Shown: positions 34,479 through 46,277 of the stretch, one piece after another
How positions within the stretch are numbered: the stretch's first letter is position 1
How the letters are laid out: each line of letters starts with the position of its first letter
DNA from: Odobenus rosmarus divergens
Lineage: Eukaryota > Chordata > Mammalia > Carnivora > Odobenidae
DNA length: 64,000 nt
Reading direction: 5' to 3'
Assembly (NCBI RefSeq): GCF_000321225.1
Contig: NW_004450267.1
Coordinates: forward strand, 1,251,795 to 1,315,794
Made by a program: the position numbers and the translations under genes
Notes under the pieces: model-generated
What the model saw: only the letters and a program-made list of their open reading frames with translations
The model's database searches: none
What the model was told of the DNA's origin: nothing

Positions 34479-34806
34479 CAGGGATCAGCAAACTACATCC
34501 CACTGGGACAAATCCAACCCAGCATCTGGTTCTGTAGAGCCATGAGCAAAAAATGGTTTTAACATTCTTAAGTGTTTGAACAAAATACGAAGAAGAATAT
34601 TTTGTGAAATGTGAAAATTATGTAAAATTCAATTTTCAGTTGAAAAATGGTTTTACTGGACCACAGCCATGCCCATTCATTTACACGTGGTCTATGTTTG
34701 CTTTTGAGCTACAACAGCAGAGGTGAGTAACTGTGACAAGAGTTTAAGTGTGAAAAGCCTAGAATATTTATTATACACTCCTTGAAGAAAAGTTTGCCAA
34801 TCAGTG
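34479..34806. mobile_element. hAT-type DNA transposon with degenerate terminal repeats
   Basis: Ends CAGGGATCAGCAAAC and, reverse-complemented, CACTGATTGGCAAAC agree at 11 of 15 positions. The interior has 'AAGAAGAATATTTTGTGAAA', 'GTTTTACTGGACCACAGCCA' and 'TGCCCATTCATTTACACGTG', typical of a common mammalian hAT MITE whose exact name I cannot fix. No 8-bp duplication survives. A 92-codon minus-strand frame overlaps it and is incidental. Confidence 0.85.
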
Positions 34807-34962
34807 TGCTGGACATAATGATGAACAAAAGAAATATGGTCATGTAGCTTAGCAAATACTGCAGTGGTGCTGTTTCTTGCATTCCCCTTTGGCTTGAAAA
34901 CAAAGCAAACCTCCACAGGCTTCCACTTTTTTCTCTGTATTTTGGGGATAGAAAAATAACTA

Positions 34963-35159
34963 GGGGGCACCTGGGTGGCTCAGTCAGTTAAGCATCTGCC
35001 TTCAGCTTAGGTCATGATCCCAGGGTCCTGAGTGGAGCCCCGCATCAGGCTCCCTGCTCAGTGGAGAGCCTGTTTCTCCCTCTCCCTCTGCTCCTCCTCC
35101 TGCTCATGCTCTCTCTCTCTGTCAAATACATAAATAAAATCTTAAAAAAAAAAAAAAAA
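34963..35159 (+). mobile_element. Can-SINE, sense, full length
   Basis: Begins GGGGGCACCTGGGTGGCTCA and ends AAATACATAAATAAAATCTT plus poly(A)16. Well preserved. Confidence 0.97.
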
Positions 35160-35177
35160 CTTGGCTCAAAAGCGTTA

Positions 35178-35520
35178 ATTTAGAACAGTGTCTTGCACAT
35201 AGAAAGCACTCAATAAATCAATGTTTTCCTCACTCTGGAAGTCCTAGCACCCTTTCCCCTTCTCTACCTACCAAAATCCTACCTATCCTCCTGAGTCATG
35301 ATGAATTGTTACCTTTGCAACTTTATGTTGATCTCTCAATTTAAACTGCTCCGTCTGTGTTTCCACAGCCTTCTGTTTACCAGTCTGCTATTATATGAGC
35401 CTCATCTCCCCTGTACTTCAGTTATTTACAAATCCCTCTTCAAAAGCAAGGATATTTCTTATTAATCTTGTAACCCTCATAATATCAAGCATAGAGAAAT
35501 CATTACATATAGGAGACTGT
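35178..35520 (+). mobile_element. MIR/L2 relics, sense
   Basis: 'AACAGTGTCTTGCACATAGA' and 'AAGCACTCAATAAATCAATG' (35,183-35,225) is a MIR or L2 3' end. The stretch to 35,520 (e.g. 'GTAACCCTCATAATATCAAG') reads like decayed L2. Confidence 0.5.
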
Positions 35521-36011
35521 TGGTTAGTGTCTGCTGAACAAGTAAAAAACTGAATGAATGCACAAATGGAAAGCCATGTGGAGGAATTCAGAAAGGTTTA
35601 CTGCCCTCCCAAATAGGCAGACAACAGATAAGCTGGGAGTTTCAGTCAAAAGAACCTCAGTAAAAGGTTGTGTCCAACCAACCTGAAATACTAGATCTGT
35701 CAAGGATATAATCTCGCTATATGTTCTTATAAAGACATGTATTTTACTCTTGACTTTATTGTCTAAATTATAAAATGTCAGGGCAATAGCAATTGTCAGA
35801 GCCAGCGGAGGCATTAAGGGGAAGAAAAGGTAACTCATAAAATTAATATGTTAATTAGAAACTGAATACATTCCATTTTATTTTCTGCCACATACAATTA
35901 ATCTTACTCCACCTTATATTACAAACCCAAGTGGCTCTATTAACTAGGTTCTTCTCCAAAGTCAATTTGCTCCACCTTTAAATACCACATGCAATCACAC
36001 CCCCACACCAC

Positions 36012-36056
36012 CACACACGCGCGCACGCGCGCACACACACACACACACACACATAC
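36012..36056. repeat. (CA/CG)n alternating purine-pyrimidine tract
   Basis: Forty-five bases alternate strictly pyrimidine-purine, with six CpGs between 36,018 and 36,031, then CA repeats. Such tracts favour left-handed Z-DNA. Confidence 0.95.
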
Positions 36057-36069
36057 TTTTTTACAGCGA

Positions 36070-36150
36070 ATCAAAGGGAAAAGAAACTCAGGGGGAAAGC
36101 AATGAATGTGAATTATATCTCAATAAAGTTGTTATTAAAGTAAAAATCAA
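36070..36150 (+). mobile_element. L1M 3' terminus, sense
   Basis: 'GTGAATTATATCTCAATAAA' plus GTTGTTATTAAAG is the standard L1M 3' end; only the terminus is left. Confidence 0.65.
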
Positions 36151-36676
36151 TAACACTTGGGTTGTAAAAGAGGACCAACTCTCTTTTCACTGGTTATTTG
36201 CATCAAGAGACCAATGCCTTGAGGAATCAGACAACTTATGCTAATTTAAATTTTTTGTACCTGTAAGTTTGATAACATAAAACCTAAAAGGCTTTCTAAA
36301 CAATGACAAGAGATTTCCAACAATAAAAAACATAGATGTAACCAAAGTATGCAAAGGCAGGTTTAATTGAGCCTTAGTCCTTGGAGAGGTGATGTCATCT
36401 GAGAGGCAACATGGTATCCCCAGGAAGAACCCTAGGGAATCAGCCCAAAGCCCTGAGCTATTATTTTATGCCACACAGAAGGCGCAAGGTAGAGTTGTGG
36501 CCCAATGTCAAATTCCTATCTGTTATACTCTTGAATGGCCCTGGGGTAAAGACTTTTGAATATTTATGTATTTGCGTTACCTATTTTCATTTTGACTGAC
36601 AGTTTCCAATCTTGTATTGGGGAGATTCACAACATTAGGAGGAATCAACAAGACTCTCCAACATATGTTAACAGAC
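36151..36676. other. Unannotated sequence
   Basis: Nothing recognised. Confidence 0.5.
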
Positions 36677-36678
36677 TA

Positions 36679-36718
<40 letters not shown>

Positions 36719-36728
36719 TTATCTATCA
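36677..36728. repeat. (CTAT)n tetranucleotide repeat
   Basis: Ten or so perfect CTAT units, one TTTA interruption, then ATCTATC. Confidence 0.97.
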
Positions 36729-36904
36729 TCTACTGTAATTACCATGCAGCCTTCTTTTCCTGTAACATGTCAGTGGAGATGCTATAGTAGTAAATTTGGC
36801 ATCAGAGATATTTAAGAATATTTGATAAAAAAACATAGATGTTTCCCCCTGAAAATGTTCATATGTAAACTTGCTATAAAATTTCAAGGGGTAATATATC
36901 AATC

Positions 36905-37028
36905 TTCACCCATTCATGAACTCCAGACCAGAGCCCAACTTGGGAGTTTGATTCCATGACCCTGAGATCATGACCTGAGCCAAAATCAAGAGTCTGACAC
37001 TCAATATCTGAGCCACCCAAGTACCCCT
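36905..37028 (-). mobile_element. Can-SINE head fragment, antisense
   Basis: 'TTTGATTCCATGACCCTGAG', 'ATCATGACCTGAGCCAAAAT' and 'CTGAGCCACCCAAGTACCCC'. The CT tract and A-rich tail are absent, so this is an old copy broken by a later deletion. Confidence 0.88.
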
Positions 37029-37184
37029 CAGTCATACATTCTATATTCCACAAGGTAGTTCATCTCCCACTTTGACCTGTAAATGTCCTTTCATTCTTCA
37101 TGTCAAGCCTTTCCACTCCTCCAAAGGATTGGTAGCTGTAGGTTTTATAGTACAGCTTTTAGCCTACACAAGCCAACACAACAC

Positions 37185-37260
37185 TATTAAAGTTCAGAAG
37201 TTCTTCCTAATGTTTAAATTAAATTTCCCTACATCAGTTCTATCTATCATCCTTGTCATT
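37185..37260 (+). mobile_element. Possible CR1/L3-like fragment
   Basis: 'AAGTTCTTCCTAATGTTTAA' and 'ATTAAATTTCCCTACATCAG' recall the CR1-clade 3' region (GTTCTTCCTAATGTCTA...AATCTCCC). Weak. Confidence 0.35.
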
Positions 37261-37605
37261 TTTGCATTATGGGCTAGAAGATTATGAACAGATTACCCAG
37301 GCTACCATTCTCTCACCTACATACTAGCAAATTCTGCTGCTTTCAGTTTTACACAAATGCTTCCTTCTCCAAACATCTACTTTCCCACTATCTGGGGCTC
37401 TTTAGTGGCTGTTACCTAACACTAGATCTAACACCAGGCCTCTAGGAGTGGGTGTTCAAATGGAAGAAGTAGCTATGTGGGATGAAGATTTCCTCTCTTT
37501 TGTAATATGTGAATAGCCTATTTTAATAAAGTTTGAACTTTGTCCTCAAGTGTTATATATTACTAAGCCATCTTTTTAAATAGTAAAAACCATTAGTTAA
37601 CAGTG
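37261..37605. other. Unannotated sequence
   Basis: Nothing recognised. Confidence 0.5.
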
Positions 37606-37609
37606 TTTA

Positions 37610-37745
37610 CTAATTTTATTTAGGGGATAAAAGAATACCTAACTCATAGGCTTATTTTGAGGATGCATAAATGTAAAGTGCTAAAATAGTACTTGGCACA
37701 AAAAAGGGCCTAATAAATGTTAGCTATACTTATTATACTAGTGAT
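37610..37745 (+). mobile_element. MIR 3' half, sense
   Basis: 'AACTCATAGGCTTATTTTGA', 'GGATGCATAAATGTAAAGTG' and 'AGTACTTGGCACAAAAAAGG' ending in AATAAATGTTAGCTATACTT. Confidence 0.8.
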
Positions 37746-37797
37746 TAGTTTCTCCAGTATCACATAGACTGGAGCCAATTTTCTACAACTACAGAGT

Positions 37798-37998
37798 CTA
37801 CCTAACTTTTTTTTTTTAAGATTTTACTTATTTATTTGAGAGAGAGAGCCCAAGAGGTGGTAGGGTCAGAGGGAGAAGCAGACTCCCTGCTGAGCAGGGA
37901 GCCCGACGTGGGACTCGATCCCAGGACTCCAGGATCATGACCTGAGCCGAAGACAGTTGCTTAACCAACTGAGCCACCCAGGCACCCTACCTAACTTT
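37798..37998 (-). mobile_element. Can-SINE, antisense, full length
   Basis: Body 37,810-37,986 between CTACCTAACTTT at 37,798-37,809 and 37,987-37,998. Retains CpGs (GCCCGACG, CTCGATCC, GCCGAAG). Confidence 0.97.
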
Positions 37999-38215
37999 CA
38001 TTGGCTATAGAATATTTCCTTACTTCTGTATATCTGAATTTATTTAATAATTTCTATACCATTGGGTATTTAAATTGTTTCCATCTTTTACTATGATAGC
38101 TAATACTGCGGAAAATATCTTCAGGTATATAGTTTTATTTTATTGTTTGAAATTATTTTATTAAGATAAATTTTTATGAGGTCAATAACTGGGTCAAAGA
38201 GTCTAAACATTGTTA
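37999..38215 (-). mobile_element. L1M 3' region, antisense, decayed
   Basis: 'TTGTTTCCATCTTTTACTAT' and 'TGAGGTCAATAACTGGGTCA' (compare AGAAGTGGAATTGCTGGGTCAAAGGGTA) read as the antisense of an old L1 3' region. Confidence 0.6.
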
Positions 38216-39699
38216 TTGAGTCCCATGTGATTAAGAGAAATAGCATTCATTCAGGTTAGTGGCTGAGTGTTTCATTTACATAGAATATAAAGCATTTTTA
38301 ACACTGCAGTATTAGTAAAGGGAATAATTTTCATGGGGTTACAATTCCAATTCTGTGCTCCATACTCTCCTATCTCCCAAGGTCAGTGGAGTCAGAACCC
38401 AGTGGTTTGCTCAGTAAAAACCTGTCACAATGTAAAATTCAAGTGCCTTCTGCTCTGATGACCACGGAGTTCTTTTTCACAGAAATAAAGCTTTTCCTGA
38501 TGGTCTTGGAACAATTTCCCACAGCTCATTGAAAAGTAAAGGCATTTTTCTTGTCTCCAAGGAGCCTCAGGCTGCATGTAATATGGCACTTAATTTCCTG
38601 CACCTTAGTTGGCAACCGTTAAATCAATTCATGAGCAAAAAACTGGACTTTCTTGAAATTCTCTGCTCATGCTGTCCAATTATATGAACATTTCATAAAA
38701 TTCCCTTTTTCCCCCTTCTATCATTTGGCAAAATGAATGAAGAAAAAAAAAGGAGGGCTGGAGAACCTCAAGCTAAATTATTATGAACCACAGCAGGATT
38801 CATGAAAGGTACTGGGACAAAAACAAAATGGGTACACTACAGAAGCCGAGGAACTAATTCTGGATGAGCCAAGTCCGAAAAGCTCACGAGAATCAATACC
38901 CCTTACACTTCATATATCCTTCACACTTTCAACAAAGATAAACTAAAATGACAAATATGTATCCATACTTTTATAACCTATATATTCTTCCATACTATAG
39001 AGAAGACAGTGCTAGCCTGAAAATGAGAAAACAAGAAAAGTACCCACTAAGTCAGAGGTAAGAATAACAGGGAGATACAATTAGTGTTGACGGGATGGTA
39101 GAATTCCACTAAACATACCTCAAATTCAATTCAAATTGAATTGATGAATAAATTCTTCTTGCCATTCTGAGTTTCTCAGCTGGATTATTGGCAGGCTACC
39201 TCATTACATGCCCTGAAGATGGTTCTTCAGAAAACTGGACCATGATCAATCAATTAGACGTTGTCACAAATCTCTCTCTAAATGTCATCCAAAAGTTATT
39301 AACTTTGGGCACAAAACATGACGGCCATTTTCTAAGTAAGAGATCCATGCATCATTCTGGAATACCAAGGAAGAATGGGCCTCATGTTCAAATCTGCAAG
39401 GACTTCTTTGTGTCAGTGTATTTGTTGACATCCAAAATATCTTCTGACTTTACATGAATTTAGAGATTCAAATTCTCTTCCAATTCTTTTACTGTATATT
39501 CTGTATCATTCATTCACTAAACATTTCCTGAGACTACATCAATATCTGCTTTAGCAACCAGATATATTGTGACTGATTCTTAATTCATTTGCTGGAAGTT
39601 CAATAGCATGGCTAAAAAAGCCTGATCAGTCCCGAGTTCTGGAGTTACAATTTCCATCAAGGCCTTCTACCAATATTCAAAATTCAATCTACAAAGCCC
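38216..39699. other. Unannotated sequence
   Basis: No SINE or nameable element. A 19-bp palindrome with one central base (TCAATTCAA-A-TTGAATTGA) lies at 39,126-39,144. An 89-codon frame at 39,188-39,457 has no recognisable motif. Confidence 0.45.
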
Positions 39700-39900
39700 A
39701 ACCTACCATGTCCCATCTTCCTCCTTGGTCTTAGCTTTCCCCACTAACTTCTCCTCCCTTTCCTCCCTCCTTCCAACCTTCACATCTCGTTTACTCCTAA
39801 CTTTTGGCAGGAGCTGGTATCCACCCAAAAGTTGCTACTCTGGGGAAGTCTTTCCCAGCCCCCAGCTCCAAATTAGATTAATGTACTCTCATGTATTGGG
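39700..39900 (+). mobile_element. L2 interior, sense, decayed
   Basis: 'CTCGTTTACTCCTAACTTTT' and 'GGGGAAGTCTTTCCCAGCCC' fit the L2 pattern (CTCCTCCAGGAAGCCTTCCCTGA). Low identity. Confidence 0.45.
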
Positions 39901-41269
39901 TTATGAATATTCTAGAAAAAAAAAACAGGAAAGCAATTTAATGTAAGAATCTGAAAGACTTGCAGTGCATTCTAAGAAAGAGGTACAGATGCTGGGGACA
40001 TCAGTGTTGAGGGACTATGAGAAGAACTACCTCCATTTCCAAGGCTGTGAACAAACTAGTTGGTCTACTCAGACTCCTTAAAATGGCTTTTAAAAACTGC
40101 CCCTCTGAGAATGATTCTGTTTGGGAATCTGACCTGCCCCAACTCATTTCTCTTCTCCAGGTCTAGGGTTTCCAGGTGGGCAGGAGAGGAAAGAATATTG
40201 ACTTTCCTCCCAGTGATGTTGTAAGAAGTGACTAATGAAAATGATGGCAAGTCCTGGAAAAATCAGAGTGCTGCATAAAAAAAATTAATAGCCCAAGTTC
40301 CTTGGAGCCATCTGAAAATGAAATAATCACTCAAGACAAATCAAAATGAAACAAAACAAAATAAAACAAAACATTTCATACAAACAGAATTTAGTCCAGG
40401 AATTTTCAATAACTGTTATAGCTTTTTTGTTGCAGCTAAGCTTCACAGAGGGCTCGTTTTCCTTTCAAGTCTACCTTTGTGCCCTTGAAGACAGGGAAAG
40501 GGCAGAAGGAGGTTATGTGTATCCATAATCTGATTCTGTGAAATTGCTATGTCAAAATGTAATCTTTGAAATATTTCTGCATGATTATAAACATAGGAAC
40601 TTGGGACTAACTAAACTGGACAAATTCCTGTCCAGTTTTAGAAGAAAAATATCTATCTTAATCTCCATCTCTTTTTCAGAACCCTCAAAAATGAGCAGAA
40701 AGCAATGATGAATAAATTTTAAGAACCTGTTTTGCTAGATTGGATTCTGGGCAGGTAAAGAGTGAGTGAAGTATACAGGGTCATGCTTCTCACAGATTAA
40801 AGAGCAAGTTAATCACTTTTGTGCAAAGCAAAGAACTCTCTATGAAGGGATTTTCTCCCTTCGTAAGAATATCAGTCTTCCAACAAGCTTTCCAAACCAC
40901 TCACACTGTTACATAAATGAATTAATGGGGGAATCCACTCAGACATTTGCACTAGGCATTCTGAGTTTACAAACATGGACAAGGTTGAGATACAGTGCCA
41001 CTCAGGACATTGAAGAGCTTCCCGGACAAAAAAGGAAAACACGTACAACATACTACGATGCAAGGCAAAAAAAAGAAAACTTCACAAAATGCCAACTAGT
41101 TAAAAAAGGAAAAGAAAAAAGAAAGGCAAGGCTTGCCTTGGGCTGAAGGTGGGTTATCAACAAAGACTATGGAGCCCCTCAGAGGAGTCCAGGAGTCCAG
41201 TGTGCTGGGTTCTATTTAGAGTCATTCTCACCAACAGCTCATGCTGCACTCAGATTTAAGTTCCAGGAG
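39901..41269. other. Unannotated sequence with a hairpin and a 126-codon frame
   Basis: AAACTGGACA (40,613-40,622) pairs perfectly with TGTCCAGTTT (40,629-40,638) around a 6-base loop. The frame at 40,766-41,146 on the plus strand encodes 126 residues ending in a Lys/Arg-rich tail (KRKTRTTYYDARQKKENF), with no known domain. Confidence 0.45.
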
Positions 41270-41410
41270 TTAAGAAGCACTTCCTTACACTATTAGTTTT
41301 TTGTGCATCCATGTCTGTGGCTGGACAGCAAACCATCTCCAAAAGGTAAGTGTTCTTTCCCAGGGTTTTGCACATGGCAGACCCTCAGTAAATGCTAAAG
41401 GAATGAATGT
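41270..41410 (+). mobile_element. L2 3' end, sense
   Basis: 'GGGTTTTGCACATGGCAGAC' then CCTCAGTAAATGCTAAAGGAATGAATG-type ending is L2-like. Confidence 0.65.
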
Positions 41411-42869
41411 CTTTCTGACACTGAGGTTGTCAAAATTGAAAAATTTACCTGTACTTCTATAAAACTTTTTCTTTAAAAAATGCTGGCAAAAAATAATAGA
41501 TGAAGGAATTCAATCTGAGTACAACCTTGAGACTGCAAGATTGGTTTGTCTGCTTTCTGCCGGTGCCCTTCCTGCTCAGTGGATTGATTCAAGGATTTGA
41601 GTCTTTAGGATGTCAAGTTAGTGATTAAAAAATAGAACTAGAAACAATGAAAAATGCCTGTCATTGGCATCATAATGATTGATCACCATTAGCCAGATAA
41701 TTATACAGGCTGAGGAAGACTGTTACAAACATAAAACCTAAAATAGATGCCTCAAGGTTAACACATCCTAATTACCTTTCGTGATGTCCTATAAACATTT
41801 CTATACTATATTTTTTAAGGTAAGTCTGGGAAAACAGGAGAAAGTGAAGTTAATAAGGATTATTTTCTACATCCAGAGAGAAGATGAAAGTATAGGACAA
41901 TATTCCCCATACATTCTTACCTAGCTAGAGAGAACAGAGCCCAATAACCCCTGCAAAATAGCATATTAATTCAGTAAGCACGTATTGAAATATTACATTG
42001 AGGAATTCAGTGACATATATGTATATAAAATGTATACAGTAAACCATACCAGAAATAAATGACATAGCAAAATGCATAAAATACTTCATTTTTGCCAACT
42101 GTTTATATACTTCAAGATTTTTCAAAGTGCACCTATTAACTCACTTGAGAGAAGCTATTTAGTAATAAAAATTGGAAAGGGCTTATCCTGTTGGCAAAAC
42201 ATAAGGAACATTTGGTGGTAGCAAAGATAGTCAGGGTTCAAGAGCTTGGCTCTGAGGAGATAGAGAGACAGGGGTAGGGACAGAGACAGAGAGAGAGAAG
42301 AAGGGAATGAGAATGGAAAAAGAAAAATAACAAAGAGCTGGTTTTCACTTACAGCTGATATCTAATTGTCTGGCTCTTCTGAAGTCAAGGCCGACAATAT
42401 GTGAATACCTTAAGTAGATATATGTATTTACTCAAATTGGCACGATTGATTTCCAGTTAGGGACACATCAGGACACAGGACAATGCTCCTAAAGCAGTGA
42501 AGTTGCTTAACACATAGACCATTTCCAAATAAACTCTGTTCCCTTGATATTAGTCACCACAGAGGGCTTCCCATTCTTTTTTTCCAATGATGCCATCAGT
42601 GCAATTGAGATGTTTCTTTAAAAGATGCCTCAATGGCCTAGGGAATATGTCCCTTTGATTGTTCTTAATGGAAAAAGACATCCTTAAGAATTGAAATCAG
42701 CTCTGTTGAATAACATGGGTGATACATCAGGGTATTAATGTTTCAGATTAAAGATGATTAGTATCTATTATTTCGTCTGTTCAGCACCTGGTACCAGAGG
42801 TTTCCTGCAGGTGAAGGCACTAATGTATAGATATATATAAGAGAAAGTTGAAATATATGTACCTATGGG
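41411..42869. other. Unannotated sequence
   Basis: A GAGA-rich patch lies at 42,255-42,300. No gene or named repeat. Confidence 0.5.
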
Positions 42870-43180
42870 AACTGGAAAAGGCTTCTAAAGACAGTGTTTT
42901 CTGAGTGGGATCTTGAAAATTGATAAAAACAATACAGGAAAATATAGGAAAAGAATGGAGCATTTGCTCAATGATTAGATATGGCCAGATATCCTTTCGA
43001 GTTACATAAAGTTTAAATAAAGCTTAGGGTGAGAACACCTAAGAATGCACTTTGGGGACAAATCTGGAGAGATATAAATACCAGGCCAAGGAATTCGAAC
43101 TTCATTTCTTGCTCTCTGGGAAATCACTAAAAGTTATAGATCGTGAGGTTGGCTTGATTGTATTTTCTAGATAATCCCAC
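42870..43180 (+). mobile_element. Ancient mammalian repeat, 3' part
   Basis: 'GAAAAGGCTTCTAAAGACAG', 'GTGGGATCTTGAAAATTGAT' and 'AAGGAATTCGAACTTCATTT' match the latter half of the unresolved family seen at 61,555-61,830. Confidence 0.5.
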
Positions 43181-43396
43181 TTCCCAACCTCCTAGCTAAA
43201 GATGTCTCTTTACTGTCACACTATTGGGCTGGATTGGAATCCCTATTTCCCTATAATCTGAAACTAATAGAAATTATTTTACCAAGAGCATCTAGCATAC
43301 TAGCTACTCTATATAAACCCAGCACCTACTAACAAGAGATGTAACAATAATTACTTACTTTTCTAGATTATAAATGTTAAAACTCAGCAATTCATT
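43181..43396. other. Unannotated sequence
   Basis: Nothing recognised. Confidence 0.5.
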
Positions 43397-43620
43397 AAGA
43401 ATCATTAAAACTGGGGTGCCTAGGTGGCTCAGGCGGTTAAGCATCTGCCTTCAGCTCAGGTCATGATCCCAGTGTCCTGGGATCGAGTCCTGAATCAGGC
43501 TCCTTGCTCAGCAGGGAGCCTGCTTCTCCTTCTCCCTCTGCTGCTCTCCCTGCTTGTGCTCTCTCTCTCTCTCTCTCAAATAAATAAATAAAATCTTAAA
43601 AAAAAAAGAATCAAGAAACC
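43397..43620 (+). mobile_element. Can-SINE, sense, full length
   Basis: Body 43,412-43,605 close to consensus. Flanks AAGAATCATTAAAAC and AAGAATCAAGAAACC (43,397-43,411; 43,606-43,620) form an imperfect duplication. Confidence 0.96.
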
Positions 43621-44404
43621 TTATAATTAAATGAGGCTTATATATAGTGTTCAGAAACAAGAACCAATCATCCAGAAGCCTTCTGACAGAATGGATTCAC
43701 CAGTTTTGCTATATTTGTTCTAGGGCCTATAGTCTGTATATAGTCGGTAATGTCTCCTTCTCCTTTACAAAAACACACATCTCAGAAAAAATGTGTGGAA
43801 AATGAACAGACCCCCCCCAATCTATACAACAGCATAGATGAATTCTATATATATAGTGCTGAGCAAAATGAACAAGCCTACCTGAACTGTCATCCAAAGT
43901 AAATCAGAGTATTCTGAAAGTAGTCCAGCAAGCTTTTAGGGTGTGGATCCACTAATTTTTTTTGTTCTGGTTTATTTTTAAATTTCTGTTTTCTCATAAA
44001 CTTACACAAAACCAAGGTGCCATATGGGAAAGTGATTCTTATTTAAATGCTCTAGATCCATCAATAAAATAGTTCACTGCTCTTCCTATCAGAGAATAGA
44101 TTGCTTCTAAATGAAAGTGCTGCCTCAAGTTTATTTAGATATACCAGGTAAGCCTGGGCTGAAGGCAAAACCTATAAGCTGGCAGGAAAAGCCAAATTTG
44201 AGGGGGTAGCCATAAACCATCTATTACTTTACTTTTCCTTTGCTCAAAAAGAAAGCACTCTGTTAAGTATCTATCCATATGCATACCGGCGCCTGCAAGA
44301 CCAACAGAAAATAATAGTTTCCCAGAGTGAACGAAGAAAGACAATTGGTTTGCAGTGGGGGAACCTGTTTGGCCAATCCACTCTGGGGTCTTCACTTGAA
44401 GCTT
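43621..44404. other. Unannotated sequence
   Basis: Nothing recognised; an 86-codon minus frame at 44,135-44,395 has no known motif. Confidence 0.5.
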
Positions 44405-44585
44405 TTTTTAAAATAAAAATTGCATATATTAAGTTGTACAACATGATGATCTGATATACAAATGTAGTAAAATAATTACTACACTCAACCTAAGGAACAT
44501 GTCATTTCTTCACATAGTTACCATTTGTGTGTGTGTATATGTGTGTGATGAGAGCACCTGAAATCTACAATCTTTTTGGTTCGGG
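44405..44585 (-). mobile_element. L1MA/MB-type 3' end, antisense
   Basis: 'AAATAAAAATTGCATATATT', 'AAGTTGTACAACATGATGAT' and 'TGAGAGCACCTGAAATCTAC' are the reverse complement of the L1MA/L1MB terminus. Includes a short TGTG run. Confidence 0.82.
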
Positions 44586-45999
44586 AAAGGAAAACCTTTT
44601 ACTGATTGTAATTGGGTAACTAAGAATGTTGCTTGTGATGCTATGACCACGCTGCCGTACTCACAGATGTTTCTATGGATCTTTAAATATTCTTCCTCCT
44701 TGCATGTGTTCAGAGCAGTAGAGCCTGCTTTTCAGCCTTTGTGTGGGGATCTGGCTGTCACAGCTCTCCCCCACCCTACCTCCCATATACATATTTCCTT
44801 TTTAGTGTGATAAACATTTAGCTTATCTGTGAACTATATTCCAGACATTTTAACCAGTTCTTGGAAAACTGAAAATCATCAATTGGTTAACAAATACTGA
44901 CTGAATAGACATCATGCATATAAGAGGATTTTTAAAAACTACAAATTTTAATTAAGGCACCAGAATATGATAGATGCAAATTCCAAAGTATGATGCCAAA
45001 AAATATGAAAATGGAAAAATAAGTAATGTGAAAATTGGTTATACTGCTCTAAATTCCAAAAGGAAGATAAAGAAAGTTGAAGGGTAGGGTAGGGGTTGGT
45101 TATGTTTTTCATCTCAAACCCAGAGACAGGTTTCCAGCAGGACCATTCAGAAGCTTTGACCTTCTCGCCATACTGAAGAGTACAGAAGACCAATGACAAA
45201 ATGCCTCCTTACCTGAGAAATTTAGAGAACAGGGAGAGGAGCTGATGGAGAGGTTATATTTTGACTGACCTGCATTCCTGAAGTTGGTCAAGGCAAAGGA
45301 ACATGAGTGTTCTTTACAGACCAGGTGTGGGCCACATGGTAGAAAGGGCCAGCCTAGAGTCACTTTAATTCCAATCCAAGAGGGCAGGATGGGAGGGCAA
45401 TGGGTCTCCACCATGGAAAGTCTTAAAGAGTGAAAAGTGAAAACCAGGGGCTGACGGGGGAGATTAGAAATCATCATTGGCCTGACAGAACTGCAGTTGG
45501 AGAACCTTATTGGGGAAGTCTCTGAAGAACCCACAAAAAACAAAGGAGAGTACAAGTGACCCCCAAATTCTTATGGCATCACCAATCAAGTCAGAACTCT
45601 CTTCTTCCCTTTAGTCCTAAAGCTGTGGGTCATAGTGGTCAGAATGTGGGTGGTGCCAGTGAGTGCAAGGTGAGGTAGGCTTCTGCAATCATGCCAAGCT
45701 AGGACCTGACTCAGGGTAGGGTTGGGAAATGAATAACCTTTGAATAAAGAAGAACTTACATCTTACTGGACTAAGCAACTTCAATTTATTAAAGGAATAA
45801 CTGTTATACAACTTTAAGAAATGTGATGGGTTTGATCTAGGCAGATGGGAAACATTCTCTCTAGTGTGTAAGTTTTTAAAGGACGTGGAAACAAAAATCC
45901 AGTTGTATTTTGATTTTATCTTATAAATTGTGCTTGTTTAATGTATGAGTTCACATACATTTCTATATACATTTTATGTACATTCCCATAGAGAACTTT
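44586..45999 (-). other. Unannotated GC-richer tract holding the longest open frame
   Basis: On the minus strand 45,109-45,555 is open for 148 codons (starts MYSPLFFVGSSETSPIRF). A second minus frame of 83 codons (44,948-45,199) overlaps. The product is Ser/Pro/Leu-rich and I recognise no family, signal peptide or transmembrane pattern. There is no nearby poly(A) or splice structure I can trust. Non-repetitive to my eye; an unrecognised LTR or old repeat is possible. Confidence 0.35.
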
Positions 46000-46080
46000 A
46001 TTTAATCTTGGTAGCACCTCTCTGAGATAAATGTGCCTGCCATTTAATAGCTGAGAAAACTGAGTTTAAGAGAGATCCTG
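46000..46080 (-). mobile_element. MIR fragment, antisense
   Basis: 'TTAATCTTGGTAGCACCTCT' and 'TTAATAGCTGAGAAAACTGA' read as antisense MIR, interrupted by the SINE that follows. Confidence 0.6.
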
Positions 46081-46081
46081 T

Positions 46082-46277
46082 AGGGTGCCTGGGTGGCTCA
46101 GTCAGTTTAGAGTCTGCCTTTGGCTCAGGTCATGATCCCAGGGTCCCGGGATGGAGCCCCGCCTGGGCTCCCTGCTCACTGGGGAGCCTGCTTCTCCTTC
46201 TTCTTCTCCCTGCCTCTCTGCTTATGCGTGCTTTCTCGTGCGCTCTGTCAAATACATAAATAAAATCTTAAAAAATA
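46082..46277 (+). mobile_element. Can-SINE, sense, full length
   Basis: AGGGTGCCTGGGTGGCTCAG to AAATACATAAATAAAATCTT. Has TTCTTCTTC expansion in the pyrimidine tract. Confidence 0.96.

Noticed and set aside
36677..36728. CRISPR-like array
   Set aside because: It is a simple tetranucleotide repeat without spacers, and the genome is mammalian.
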